Shown piece after piece: positions 20,285 to 20,847 of a stretch of 20,847 nucleotides of DNA. The stretch covers positions 519,036 through 539,882 of the forward strand of contig BLXT01004907.1 of assembly GCA_019648995.1 (NCBI GenBank), written 5' to 3'. The DNA is from Plakobranchus ocellatus (taxonomy: Eukaryota > Mollusca > Gastropoda > Plakobranchidae). A program made the position numbers and the translations under genes. The notes under the pieces are model-generated. The model was not told where the DNA came from, searched no databases, and saw nothing but the letters and a program-made list of their open reading frames with translations. Each line of letters starts with the position of its first letter. Within the stretch, counting starts at the first letter, position 1.

Positions 20285-20288
20285 TTAA
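20285..20288. repeat. TTAA target-site duplication, right copy
   Basis: This is the partner of the TTAA at 19954-19957. It directly abuts the right inverted repeat ending CTAAGAG, and the retrotransposon frame resumes immediately after it. Confidence 0.9.
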
Positions 20289-20847
20289 TTACCATGAAAT
20301 ATTGAATCACTTAGAAACAAAAAAGGGCTGTGCAAGGATTTTGTTAATTGACTTTAGCTCTGCTTTCAACACAATATGTACAAAAACTCTATGATAAATT
20401 ATTACTTGAACTAAATTTGCCTGTGAAATTATGTAATTGGATGCTTGATTTTCTGTTGAATCGCCCACAAGTAGTTAAAATTGGCAAAAATATATCATCA
20501 TCTATAACGCTTAACACTGGAACTCCTCAAGGCTGTCCACTGTCACCAAAATTGTATTCTATCTTCACTTATGATTGTAAGGCTGTCATGCCAGAATGTA
20601 GTGTAATCAAATTTGCAAATGATACCACTGTCACAGGATTAATTCTTCACAATGATGAATCTAATTTTCGAAAACAAATTGATTTGATTGTAAACTGGTG
20701 TAGTAAAAACAACTTACATCTTAATGTAGATAAAACTAAAAAAATAATTGTTGATTTTCGCCACGGTGAGACGCCCCCTCCTCCTCTACTTATTCATGGC
20801 GCAACTGTAGAACGTGTGCCTTCTTTTAAATTCTTAGGGACTCACGT

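Larger units (their letters stand above)
19537..20847 (+). mobile_element. Decayed non-LTR retrotransposon (CR1/L2/Jockey-type LINE), reverse transcriptase region, continues past window edge
   Basis: In three frames the plus strand spells reverse transcriptase landmarks in the correct order: LNYFYARFD (19561), FNWSLETS then TIIPVPKK-like (about 19711-19784), PVALTSVLMKCFE (from 19815), FQFAY (about 19905), IDFSSAFNTI (about 20347), TGTPQGCPLSP (about 20517), a FANDTT box (20612-20629) and NLHLNVDKTK (about 20710). It encodes the enzyme that copies element RNA at a nicked chromosomal site. The copy is dead: stops at 19678 and 19812, frame changes near 19680, 19775 and 20377, an apparent internal deletion near 19652, and a transposon inserted at 19958. 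The usual F/YADD catalytic box reads FAND, losing one metal-binding Asp. No endonuclease domain precedes 19537, so the copy is probably 5'-truncated. It is antisense to the minus-strand gene. Confidence 0.93.

Overview
The window is eukaryotic, AT-rich, mostly non-coding animal DNA with long introns, GT-AG splice signals and old transposon debris. There is no bacterial or organellar gene organisation. Short palindromic GATCTAG-type clusters recur across it, and together with the repeat mix they remind me of gastropod mollusc (heterobranch) genomes. That assignment is inference from texture, not from a marker gene.

Only two coding exons are well supported. Both are on the minus strand and look like the last two exons of one gene: an internal exon at 16359-16487 (43 codons) and the terminal exon at 8779-9150 (123 codons plus stop). 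A 7.2-kb phase-0 intron with good splice sites separates them. The predicted C-terminal 166 residues are acidic and rich in Gln, Thr and Glu, like the activation or low-complexity tail of a nuclear regulator, but I do not recognise the family. The 5' part of the gene must lie beyond position 20847. Inside the intron, on the same strand, there is a weaker candidate set: a first exon (ATG at 12893, donor at 12871), a phase-compatible second exon (11834-11885) and an open 38-codon phase-0 segment (11052-11165). These could be an alternative-promoter transcript, a nested gene or chance.

The right end (19537 to the window edge) is a decayed non-LTR retrotransposon on the plus strand, with reverse transcriptase motifs of the CR1/L2/Jockey type. 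It carries stops, frameshifts and a mutated catalytic box. A 327-bp non-autonomous DNA transposon with 13-bp perfect inverted ends sits inside it, flanked by TTAA on both sides. This piggyBac-like insertion falls exactly within a codon, and the retrotransposon frame resumes in register once one TTAA is discounted.

The remainder is intergenic or intronic sequence. It holds several small tandem arrays (2312-2450, 7827-8105, 9331-9386, 10586-10990, 17319-17425, 17484-17765), a possible tRNA-derived SINE (about 13640-13800), a pair of related GGTGGAA/TTCCACC elements (3670-3860 and 5345-5495), and a CpG-richer promoter-like patch (12490-13340). From 1 to about 8200 I see no convincing gene on either strand. 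I found no CRISPR, rRNA, intact tRNA or obviously new multi-gene system. The most interesting points are the nested transposon, the unidentified acidic protein and the candidate internal transcript.
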